In this document: one piece after another, positions 38,601 to 50,600 of the stretch
Numbering within the stretch: position 1 is the first letter of the stretch
Layout of the letters: each line of letters begins with the position of its first letter
Assembly (NCBI GenBank): GCA_037893225.1
Contig: JAZGUH010000117.1
Coordinates: 3,782,001 to 3,846,000 of the forward strand
Length of the DNA stretch: 64,000 bases
Source of the DNA: Hippasteria phrygiana
Lineage: Eukaryota; Echinodermata; Asteroidea; Valvatida; Goniasteridae
Direction: 5' to 3'
The notes under the pieces: generated by a model
The model's database searches: none
The model's input: the letters and a program-made list of their open reading frames with translations, nothing else
What the model was told of the DNA's origin: nothing
Translations under genes and position numbers: made by a program

Positions 38601-41600
38601 TAGAATACAACCCAGTGCGATCTCCGGTGAAGGGATAAAGGGGAAGGGTGAGCACCCAGGGGAGCATGGGTCTCAGGTGGGATGGAACATGTACCCGAAT
38701 GCCTACCCCAACCCCCACCAACAGTCACATGCTGGGAGGAATCTTAAGGGGACTGTTAGCTAAGCAGACTACATTTTTGGTTTTAAAGTTTTTTGACAAT
38801 GTATTATCACCAATATATTGTCTTCAAAATTTACAAGAAAAAACACTGTCCACAAATCCGCTGTTGCCATGGTAATGGTGGCCATATTGGATTTCAGTAC
38901 AATTACATAAACAAGTTTTATGGGAAAAGTAAAACATCTTTTTTACATACAATCAACTGTAATTTAAAGTTTAAAACATTATCTAAGTTAGTACAGAGCC
39001 CCTTTTCACAAAATCTATACTAGCACCCTATGACGTAACCTAAAAAAAGAAATCGCAAAAATCAGCAATTTGATTAACTAACAGTCCCCTTAAAACTTGG
39101 ACTTACCCTCTTCTCTGGCAGTGGAGGAACAATGACATAGGAGTAGGTGACAACCAAGTAGTTGCGTAGAAGCTCAAACTCACTGTACCTCCTCCACAGG
39201 GACGTGTGACCATCCCCTAGGCCCTGCCCTCCAGTCTTTTTCACCCTGTCAAGAATATCGCAGAAACGGGTTTAGTATTTCATGCATAATTTAGGACTTA
39301 TACATGTATATTGCATTTTTAAGGGTTAAATGGAAGTCGCCCATTACAAAACTAAACGTGCCTCTAAACGTAAAGGGCTAACAACAGAGGTGATAGGGTT
39401 GCTAACACTACCGCCCCAATGGTTTTTCTTGGGCCCAGATCTAAATATAGGATAAATCTCTCTTCTACAGAAACCTGAAGAAATCATACCAATTCAGACA
39501 CCATGCATACACTTAATTCCACAGGTGATGAGACCAACTCACTTCCCCCTGGTGATGAAGTTTCTACGCAAGAAATCTATGTACAACACTTACATGTATG
39601 TCAGGGGTGAGATTGGACAAAAATGAAAAATCCACGAAATCTAAAAAAAAACACGAGAACCCCAGATCAACATATCGGTTTTTTTTGCCTAAAGGCACCG
39701 CCTTAAAATATCCACTTTTACAAGTAAAAACACCTCAGGAATTCCAGATTGCAAAAGAGATTCTGAAATCAGGAAAAATCCTGACAAATCTCACCCCTGG
39801 CCTGACATGTTTTATGTACATGATATGTAAGTATACAAAGGTACATAAACATGCATGTACCTCAAATATTTATATTCTGCATCCTTCTGTAAACACAACA
39901 TCCACACCAACCCACCCAGCCAAAATATACTGTACTTGTGCCACTTGGACATACTCAAGACCCTGTCTTGTTCTTTATTTGTATTTTGTCAACACTTCAC
40001 ATTTGTTTTGTACTCCACTGCAAGTCAAGGATATTCTGCAAATCCAAGATAAGTCCTCTCTTTTCTTACATCTTCTTCAGTGTGTATAACAAAAAATTGA
40101 AAATGTGGTATCATACTCTGTCCACCCACACAACTTTAACCCTAACCCTAACCCCCTGGACCCTTTTTGCTAGGAACCATCCTCAATCCTCCAAAATCCT
40201 CTGATTACCCTGCCCCAAAAAATGCATTCATCCTCAATCCTCCAAAATCCTCATGTGCTTTAAACACCGTTCATCCTCAATCCTTCAAAATCCTCTGCTT
40301 AAAACACCATTCATCCTCAATCCTCAAAAATCCTCTTTTTTTTTAAATACCATTCATCCTCAATCCTCCAAAATCCTCCTTGCTTAAAACACCATTCATC
40401 CTCAATCCTCCAAAATCCTCTTTTTTTTTAAAACACCGTTCATCCTCAATCCTCCAAAATCCTCTGCTTGAAACACCATTCATCCTCAATCCTCCAAAAT
40501 CCTCTTTTTTTTAAATACCATTCATCCTCAATCCTCCAAAATCCTCCTTGCTTAAAACACCATTCATCCTCAATCCTCCAAAATCCTCTTTTTTTTTTAA
40601 ATACCATTCATCCTCAATCCTCCAAAATCCTCCAAAACTGCAAGGAGGATTTTGGAGGATTGAGGTGGGTTAGGGTTAAAAATGCTTCTTAACCTGAATG
40701 GTATGTAATGAAATGTGATTCCAACTTACATGTACATTGTATTTGGGTTTAGGCAAAAATCTAGTGTCACTTATCCATATTTCTTGGGTGGAGTCAATAT
40801 CAAATCCCCCCCCCCACTAAATGGTCAAAGTGATCCCACCTCAACATTTTGACTGGCCATCAGCAAAAAGTACAGGCTACAAAATGCACAGGAAAAACTT
40901 CATACAATGGATTGCTGGCCTGTCACCATGACCAGCTTTCCTCTGACCCCATGACTGTGACCTACATTTAAATTCCACAGAATCTTCCCTCTTTGAATAT
41001 ATGCTGTTCTCATTTTACAGTACAGTAATATCCCGAGGAGATTTAAGGAAAAGCTTTCCTTTTACATGTACATGTACATTGTACATGCCTATGCCTAAAG
41101 GTTGGATGGATAAAAGTGCACATGTAGCTGAGAGCAAAAAACAAAATTTCCCCGAACATAATTACCCATTCTTTTTCTAGATACAGGATATCCCGTGGAG
41201 GAAGTAAAATAATCATCGGAAACAAACCGGTCAAGTTTTTTCAAAGCCACGTGCGTCATCGCATGCCCATGTGCTTTTGGGAAAAACATGTGCCTGGGAT
41301 TCTGCCATTTTGAATTTAAACAGCTGATGAATGGGTAGCCAGGCCGCTTGAATATTAACCTGAATAATGATGAGGTTAAAACTGGATCTTGGAGCTCATT
41401 AATAATGATCCCTAACCCTCCAGGGCATGTTTGCTACAACCCTGCCAGACGCATCAGATTGCATACTTTGTCACATTGACTTGTGTGGAGAGTCCAGCAA
41501 AGTGGAGCTGTCAGCACAGATGCACTGTGCTGCGTCTGGCAGGGTTAGGGTTAAAGCGCTTGTGAAAGATTTCCAGTTTGCAGCGGTCACTAAATGCTGA

Positions 41601-44600
41601 AAAGGGATGGGGCCAGACTATGAACGAAGAACCTACACACCATCCTCGACTCCATGTGCGTTCCTTCACTAACCCCTGGCGGTAAGGAATACGTAAACGA
41701 CGCTGATGACTGGCTATTCAAAATGAATATTTATGTACTAAAAGTGAACCGCGCGCGTAATCCGAATGTTGAACACCCTGTGTGCGCTCGCGCCCGCGTT
41801 AACATCCTGTTCGTCACGTCACATCAGCAAAACGACTCCGAGCACTTTTTTCCATTATCAAGACAACGCCACTAGTCTTGGTGGCTACGATAAACGATAT
41901 GGATTTTTTCTGGGTCAAGAAATACATGTAGGCCTATTTTATGTTTAAACAGAGATAGAAAAGGCACACATATTATAAATTTGAGTCGAGGCCGGAAATC
42001 AAAATGTTTCCAATCGCTAGTAAATTACTCATTTATCCAGTTCAAGAAAGCAGCTCATTCTCAATGACAGTGTTTGCCGCCGCTGCAGAAGATGCATCGA
42101 AAGGTTTGACAAATTTGCAAAAACAGCTGAGGAAAACATTCGGAAAATTACACAACTAACATCCGGCGATAATGGGCGGAAACGGTCATGACGGTCGTCA
42201 TACTTTTCCTTCCTTCCGATCCCACCAGGCCGGCTGTTACTACTCAGTGCAGTGTCAGATTTAACGTCAGGCGGGAAAAACATTAGGCATGTTAGGAAAC
42301 TCATCCTTCCAAAGGATTTATTCTACAAATGAAAACTTTCCTACTAAAAGCACTGCGTCGCGCGTTAAACACATCGACTGCAGTCCTAATTTCCATATCC
42401 CACTATGTGGGATATGTAAATTACACAATTCCAGGGGTTAAGATCACGCAAGGCATGGTGGGAAAAACATGGCGCAGCAAGATCGTACCCATGGTAATGA
42501 GGTTGCCTACACTAGCTTCACATGAGTCGGGTACCTACCACAACCACAACCACTGGACCACGCTCTTCATAGAGCCACTAAAAATAAAGTAGAAACCATT
42601 TCTTTGCACATGTCTGTGCTATGCAAAATCTGCTGAAAACCAGTCACATACGATAATCACATTTCGTTTTTGGCTGATAACCTGTCTCAGCAACATTGTG
42701 AGTTAAGCAGCGTCATGAATTAGTCCCTTGTCATCCCACTTTTATTCCAATAAAAAAGGGTTTGTTTACAAGCACATGTACATGTATGTAGACTGTAAAA
42801 AGTTCACCTATCTTTACAAAAACTGAATTTAGTTGATCGTGGAGCATCTACAGCCAGGACTACAATTTATTTCTGAAAATATCAGGTTTGTTGGTGCCCA
42901 AAGAATAACACCATTTCTTAACCCAACCCCCCTAGGCCCTTATTGCTAGGAACCATCCTCAATCCTCCAAAATCCTCCTGTGCTTCAATCACCATTCATC
43001 CTCAATCCTCCAAAATCCTTTGCTTCAATCACCATTCAATCACCATTCCTCCTCAATCCTCCAAAATCTTCCTGTGCTTCAATCACCATTCCTCCTCAAT
43101 CCTCCAAAATCCTCCGTGCTTCAATCACCATTCCTCCTCAATCCTCCAAAATCCTCCGGTGCTTCAATCACCATTCCTCCTCAATCCTCCAAAATCCTCC
43201 AAAACCACCATGAGGATTTTGGAGGATTGAGGAGGGTTAGGGTTAAGCATGCATGTTCAGATTCATCTAATTCAGTACATACTTTTCTTTTTCAGTGACA
43301 AGAAATAATAATGCATAAGATATTTTTAGGACCCAGAGATAAACTCTGGCTCTCTCCCAGCCCAACCGCAAAAGTGCAATGCTTTAACAGAGGCAAGTTC
43401 AGGTTCAATAACCCCACTCCAATGATATATGTAATCGTGCTTGCCAAGATACCAGGCTATCACGCCATCCATCCGTGGGTGGGTATTATTCACGTACTTC
43501 CTTGAAACAACATCCCAAACTTAGCCAAACTGTTTCCTGTTTTTACATTCAGCATTCGGATCGTTGGTCATTGGGGCATAGGAATAATGTTCAAGCCGGG
43601 GAACACATGCTGGGGGAAAGATCTTATTTTGTGATGCCAAGTAGTAGCGAGCTAAAGATTTTAAGGGGTACAAATGTTTTCAAGTAAGAGTTGTTAACTC
43701 GAGTCGGTGATTCTTGGACTGAAGCCCGACTTTGGCAGCATTTCATTTTTTTGTCTCATGACTTGACTCGGCGAAAATTGACTTATGACTTGAGTTTAGT
43801 GGACACTTTTGACTTGGCAACATTACCAATTCTTTAACAACTGTAGTGATAAAAAGTAATATTTAATTGAAATTTGGCCATCATAATTTGAAAGTATGAA
43901 ACGTTGCCTTTCCTGTTAAAAAAAAACAGGAGGTGGGAAGGGATACAACTGTTATTATTTTATTAAAAAGGTACATGTACATGTACATGTATGTACTGGG
44001 ACGGACAAAAATGGGTAAATCAATGCATATATTTCAGATGAACTAAAACAGTATACAAATAATGAATGTTTATGAGTGCGATGGTAAGAATAATTTCATG
44101 AGGTGACAGATTGAATGTTCCATTCCACGAGGCGAAGCCGAGTGGAATGGGACATTCCATCTGTCACCGAATGAAAATATTCTTACCATTGCACGAATGT
44201 GAAACATTAATTATTTGTTTTATACAACGCCTGAATAAATCCGACAGATTGCATGCATGGATTTCTTGGTGTAACGTTACAACGTGCCGTTTACCTTCTC
44301 AGTCCCGCATAAAACAGCGACAAACAAATTTCGAGTCAGTTAAAGCTTCAATTGTTGTTCCTGCGTGTCTTGCAAATTCATCTAATCGTTTCACTGCATA
44401 TTTAATTTGTTTCTTTGTATTTGGAGCGTCAGCATCGCCAACGAGTTCCAATATTTCGTCGTCTGTTCGGAGAACAAACCACGGCAGTTCGGGAAACTCG
44501 GCCGCCATGTTGTGTGAATGGCAGCCCTGTTGTAGCGCCACCATAGTGACCGTGAAATTAGGGAAGTTCTTTTGGTTCTATCAATGCACGCGCACCGTTT

Positions 44601-47600
44601 GATAGAACCATGTGATAGAACGTTTTGGGCGGTGCGGGTTCGCGTCGTGTGATGGGTCGAATAATTCAATGCACGTGATCGACTCTCCACCAATCGGATG
44701 GCTGGGATTTTTTCAGGTGTTGTATAATACAAGATATCACACTGTTGCTGCTGAGGATCGACCAATCAGGATCGAGGATTCAAGCTTGCATGAAGAAAAG
44801 TTATGACACCAGTTATGACTCCTTCTGAAAAAAAATCCACCATGACTTAAAGCCTTTAATTTTTTCCTTGCTAAGGACATTGAGGCTTGGATTTATTCGA
44901 GTAAAGAACATTTCAAACAGGAAATGAACCGAGAATCGGCATTGTGCCACATACACAATTTTACTTTTTTTTATTTTCTGGGAATAAATAGGGACCTTTT
45001 CCCGGTTTGCAACACTCGGGGCAAATTCCACAAGTTAAAGGTGTGACATACAGTTATGCCCCAAATTATTCATACCCCCAAATTCGGGGTATTGTGAATC
45101 ATTTTATTTATTATTTCTACTTTATATAAATCCCTCCTATACTTATAACTATCACAGCCTATCGAAATCTCTAAACACCAACTCTGACAGTTTGTGTGTG
45201 TTTCAATCTGAAATTTGATAGGTTTTGATCTGTACAGCAGCTGGGTCGATTTTGGCCCTGAGAACAGGAGGGTTATGCTAATGATGTGAAACCAAAATAT
45301 ATGTAGATTTGTACATGCCAACTAAAAGTCATTAACCCCTTGGGTACGGTATTTTACGGGAGACGTCGGGGTGTTGCAGCAGTTCTGGCAGCCAAATTGA
45401 ACCGCTACAATGTGTTTGTGCAGTCAAGCATGACATAAACCATAATCCAACAATGGATTGAAACTGCACAAACGGCGGCCAATGGCGTCATCCGGCCTGG
45501 TTGCACTTTTTTTGTTACGCCATATGGCGTCATCCATACGCAAGTGGTTAAGTAAAGCCTAAGTTCCGCCAATCCAGCTTTTATATGAGAGAAAAGCAAA
45601 CTACCAGATTGTTCATAGGGTATGAATAATTTTGGGCATAACTGTAGCATTGCTAGAGTTAAGAACACAGTTTGCAGGCAGTGTTCATACTTTCCGAGAT
45701 ATACATGAAACAACAAATCTGTGAAAGTTTGAGAAAAACATATTCATCCCAACACTATTATGGTGGAAACATCATCCAACAAACATCAAAGGTACAATGA
45801 TGTAAACAATAATCCCTTGAAAGCACGTCATCCGTCTGACAACCAGTTATGAAAAAACTTTTTAAGAAAAAAAAATTGGTTCTAGAAAGTTAGACCTTCG
45901 GAAACTGTACATGTACAATGTATGTACTTCGGTCACAAATTTACAGTGTCCAAAATTTCATGAGGCGGGGGCCCTGGAAGCCTGCTACTGCAATCCCATG
46001 CTTAACAGTCTAGTACCCAGTCCACGCAGTCAACTGTGCTTAATGTGCCTGCCCAGAGTAAAGCAATATGGAGATCTTATTTTCTTCTTTGAACAAAATA
46101 GGCCCAGGACACCGCCAAAGACATCAGCAGAAAAGAAAAAGTAACTTTTTTCCTTCACATCCCTCCACCCCCGTCCCCCTAACATCTTGACATATGTGTC
46201 TACAAATCTAAGAAAAAAATTACATGTTTAAATTCAAATTAGGGTACCCAAAAGACACCCAGACACCCCCCTGTCTAAAAACCATGCTACACGTACCCAC
46301 CTCGTTTCCACCAAGTAGACTGTATAAACATCCTTCATTCCCATTGATGCAGTCCGACCGGCCCCAGTTCTCTTCTCTTGCTCAGTCACACATATCTCCA
46401 CTTGCTCCAGCAACGTTCCATCCTACAAGGAAAGAGACAGTAATTAAAGTTTCTACGTCCGTTCTTTTGGGGTATATCAACCTAAAAAAGAATTTCAAAT
46501 AAGCCAGTTCGGTATTTCAACTGCGCATATGTGCACAATGACATTTCATCCCGAATGACCCGTGTGACCTAATGCGCGCGTGTGACCGCAAAAAGTTGGT
46601 CGCACAACGCGCACGTGTTAAATTCAATCAGAATAGGCGTTCGCGTAACATGGCGTGACATTACGTCAGACATTTTATCCCGAATAACCTTTGACCTTTG
46701 AGATACCGAACTGGATTATTGCATTGGTACATGTACGTGTATATTTGTTAGCATCAGGTAACTTATGAGCTTTCCAATGAGACATTCCACACCAAAAAAT
46801 GACCTGAGCTAAGAAAACTGATTCAAGAAATTTACATTTTAAAGTAGGAGCTGGACATTTCTAATTCCTATAGTATTGATTTTTATCAATCTTTGCGTGT
46901 AGCCCAAACAATGTATTTTTGGAAGACCGGATTGAGATACAACGTGGAGTATTACATGCAAGTGCTATTTCTTTTTCAAAAATCATTCATTTAGCCCAAA
47001 TAATAATTCCACATTATCTAACCACAGGGTGGGTGGGCGAAGGGAATCAAAGGTTACATAACGATCACCAAGACGACAGAAATGAAACAATTACTTACTG
47101 CACTAAGCAAGAAAAAAAGGAATTAACATTTGTAATGAATTTCAAACATCACCTTGAAACCTACTCTTAAAGTATTGGACCATTTGAAAATTCCAAAGTA
47201 CTTCCACATTAATGTACAATGGAAATAGTTTTTGTTTAGTCAACAAATTTAATTTTATCAATACTGATTGTTATTGGTAAAATTAAAAAACTAAAAAAAA
47301 TGGGGGGAAAAATTAGCATCAAGTATGGAAACCACATTAAAAAGGCCAGTACAATACATACTGCGTGGTTCTGACATATTTTTCACTCTGATCACAAACA
47401 TATATTCTGACCTTTTTTTATGGATGTACACCAAAGTTTGAATGAGTACCTGTGGACATTAGTGGTACATTTTCACGGCTCTGCTTAGTGTAAGCAAGGA
47501 ATCTCCACGGACTACAGTGTACATGTCCATAGCAGAAAATTCTGCACTGATGGTAAGCTTATTTCACAAGCCAGCAACGATTTCTGGCTTGTTTGCATGC

Positions 47601-50600
47601 ATACATGTAGATCCTGTAACTCAGGATTATGTGCTTGCTAGGTCAGTTAGCACAGAACTGCAAATCTGGAATTGCAAATTGGACCAATTACATGTAGGCA
47701 AGCCGCACTACTGCACAAGCAAAGCAGCAAAACAGCAATTTGTTGTTTTTCCATACAAGTCGGATTCCTGCAAACTCCCAGTGTTGTTTATATTGAGACC
47801 TGCTGGCCTGAGACCAAGACTGAGAACAAGACCTGGTGGCCTAAGACGGAGTGGTCTGAGACGGAGACCTGGTGGTCTGAGACGGAGACCTGGTGGTCTG
47901 AGACCTGGTGGTCTGAGACCTGGTGGTCTGAGACAGAGACCTGTTGGTCTGAGATGGATACCTGGTGGTCTGAGATGGAGACCTAGTGGTCTGAGACCGA
48001 GACCTGGAGGTCCAAGACCAAGGCTGAGACCCCGAGTCCTTGTGCCAAATACGTGTACATAATACAACGTACACAAGGACATGTATGTAACCAAGTACAT
48101 GTACATGTACATGTATGTAACACAAGTGTGTAAATACCGTCAATCGCGGACCTCTTATTGTCCCATATGTTTTGTACACGAATTTTAATCGTGGACGTTC
48201 GGTCAATCGTGGACCCTTTGTCTACTCCATAACTCTTTTGTCCCTAGTCCACGATTGCCGGTATTTACACACGCATCCCAACACCAGAGCTCTATGGCCA
48301 ATTGGCCATTGCTCGAATCAACCTTCCGCACTCAATCAAAATCCAACAATGTTACTGCGCAGCTACAGTACCCATCCCATCAAAATCCAACATCACATCA
48401 AACGTACACAGTACATGTACCTAACCCATCAAATTTCAACAAAACCTGGTGTTGGAGTTTGACTGGATGGGGATTGTTGGGGTTATTTAGATGCACAAAA
48501 TACATTTTTTTTTTTTTTAGGGTTTTTTTCGGGAAGGGGGATGTGAGAGGGCAATGAAACAAAAGATAAGGGTTCTTAACCAAAATCCCCAAAAAAAATC
48601 AAACAAAAATTTTAAATACACAACAAATCAACTATTAAAATAAAACAAACACAAAACCAGTATAATGCAACAAATACCAGCAACACAACTAAAGCTTTAA
48701 CAGTCATACAGCAAGCAGGAAGGTTTCGCAGTTTGACATTTTGTATTCCAACAGAATCAAATATACCTGACAATCAGTTAAGGAAGTCCAGTGGGGGAGT
48801 TTTGGTTTCCTGTTCTGGAATTGGCAACAAAAACAACAAGTATGCAAATTTACTGAGCGTCAACATGTACAGTCAAAGCATAAAAGTAAAAAAGCAAGTT
48901 GTACATGTATATGTCACCAAAAGATATTCACGGATAAAGATTTGTTTTCCCAAGCCTATACAAGTTATCTGGAATTAGAACACAAGAAAAAATGGCAAAA
49001 GTGTTGACTTGGTTCTGTGTTCAGGCCTCTAATGGTTGGTTACAGAATATATACCTTAACCTCACATAAAGCTACAAAATACTACTAGTGTAGTAAACTG
49101 TAGTATGCAGTACTCTCACCTATTTGTGTACAATGCTTGTAGTAATTTTTAGTATTTGATACTTCACCCCAAATAAAGTACGTAGTAATATGTAGTACTA
49201 CTGATTGTTGCTTGGGTTGGAAGCAAAATGTCTGTTATCATCCAAGGCAGAAACAAAGCATGAACTACTGGTTTTCAGAGATGATACAATTGTTTATCTT
49301 AGCAATCCAATTCATTGACACAAATATAATTTACCAGTAACTTAACTGTATTACCGGTACATAGAAGTAGTACTCTGTAGTTGCAAGTATCTTGACTGCT
49401 GTCAAGATACACTCAATCATCAAAGACAGAGACTCAGTGGTGGAATACTAAGTAGCATTTCGTAGTACACAGGTCTTCACCCCAAATGAATGCCTAGGAT
49501 GTCAGAGTTAATGCAAAATTAATCCCATCTCCGAATGATCTATCGCTTATTGGAAAGAAGCCACACCCCTTACACAACTCTTAACCCTAACAGCCCAAGG
49601 CTTTTTACTAGAATCCTTCCCTAACCACACAAACTCCAACACTGTGTAGTAAACCAATGGCACATTCTTTGTACTTAGACAAAATCAGGGCATCAAGTCC
49701 CATGCAAAGTGATGGTGCCAAGGCTCTACAGTACCCAATCACACAAAATTCAACACAAATGGGGTGTTTGATTTTGGCAGGTTAGGGATGGTTAGGGTTA
49801 AGGAAATCTGAGTCGCAAATTGTTTGCTTTAGATTTTGCATGCTTCCTGTCAAACTATGATGCGATTAGAAACTGTTTCACATTCATGTGATTCTCACAT
49901 GAATACTGCAAGTATTTCTGAGGAGCGATTCTTCACAAATTCAGTTTTTGTTTTTTATCCCAAATAAAAACAAAATTGTTTTTTTAAGCGTCATGTTTTT
50001 CAAAACAGGAAGGGGGTGACCCTTTTTGCTTTTTGCATCTATTTTTAAATCCTACCAGGCAGTATTTTCCAAGAAAGCTGCCACTTTTTTTCCCATTGAC
50101 AGTGGAGTCCGCCAAATCAATTCAAAACATACAATAGAATGAATTTCCTTTAGCACTGTGGCATATTTTATGGATTAATTTACTGAAAATGAAAAAAGGG
50201 CACGCTGAACCTAAACAAGGAAGTGAATAGGGATGCTAAACTATTTTTTGGCTTTTATGCAGTTACTGATATTGCAGATCAAGGAGTCAAGTCCAGACAT
50301 GGGGAGACATTTCCAAGTGTACTACACCGTGTATTAACCCTAACCCCTTGGGTAACTTTACTAGAAAGTATCCTGAATCCGCCAAAATCCACCTATTTTG
50401 TCATGCACAAAAAGTTGGTTTTGGTGACTGCTCAATATGGAGGTATCCTGAATCCATCAAAATCCTGCAGCACCACTAGGCTAACAATCCTTAATCCATC
50501 AAAATCCCGCAGGTTTCAATATGGAGGTATCCTGAATCTGCCGAAATCCTCCAAAAACAGGGGAAGGATTTTGATGGATTCAGGTAGGTTAGGGTTAATT

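Larger units (their letters stand above)
38107..39106 (-). other. SNX4 intron 3 (1.0 kb)
   Basis: Over half of this intron is two MITEs: a partial family E copy (38330-38509) and a TTAA-flanked element (38744-39093) that starts 13 nt after the exon 3 donor. Confidence 0.85.
39246..46300 (-). other. SNX4 intron 2 (7.1 kb)
   Basis: Contains a family A MITE (39602-39799), tandem-expanded TTAA-type MITEs (40136-40679 and 42918-43246), family F and J MITEs (41406-41554, 45332-45551), ACATGTAC-type repeats (about 43974-43992), and the family D element with a recombinase relic (44050-44735). 41560-42600 is CpG-richer unique-looking sequence with a possible exon at 42041. Confidence 0.85.

Noticed and set aside
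40136..40679. CRISPR-like array or interstitial telomere
   Set aside because: The units are head-to-tail copies without unique spacers, in a eukaryotic MITE. CCCTAACCC occurs only once or twice at the element tips, not as a telomeric tract.
42943..43298. Ser/Pro-rich ORFs in three frames
   Set aside because: Translations of the tandem array in the TTAA-type MITE at 42918-43246.
47517..48206. ORFs with repeated Arg-Pro-Gly-Gly-Leu or Trp-Ser-Glu-Thr peptides
   Set aside because: Translations of the GGTGGTCTGAGACGGAGACC minisatellite; open in several frames only because the unit lacks stops.
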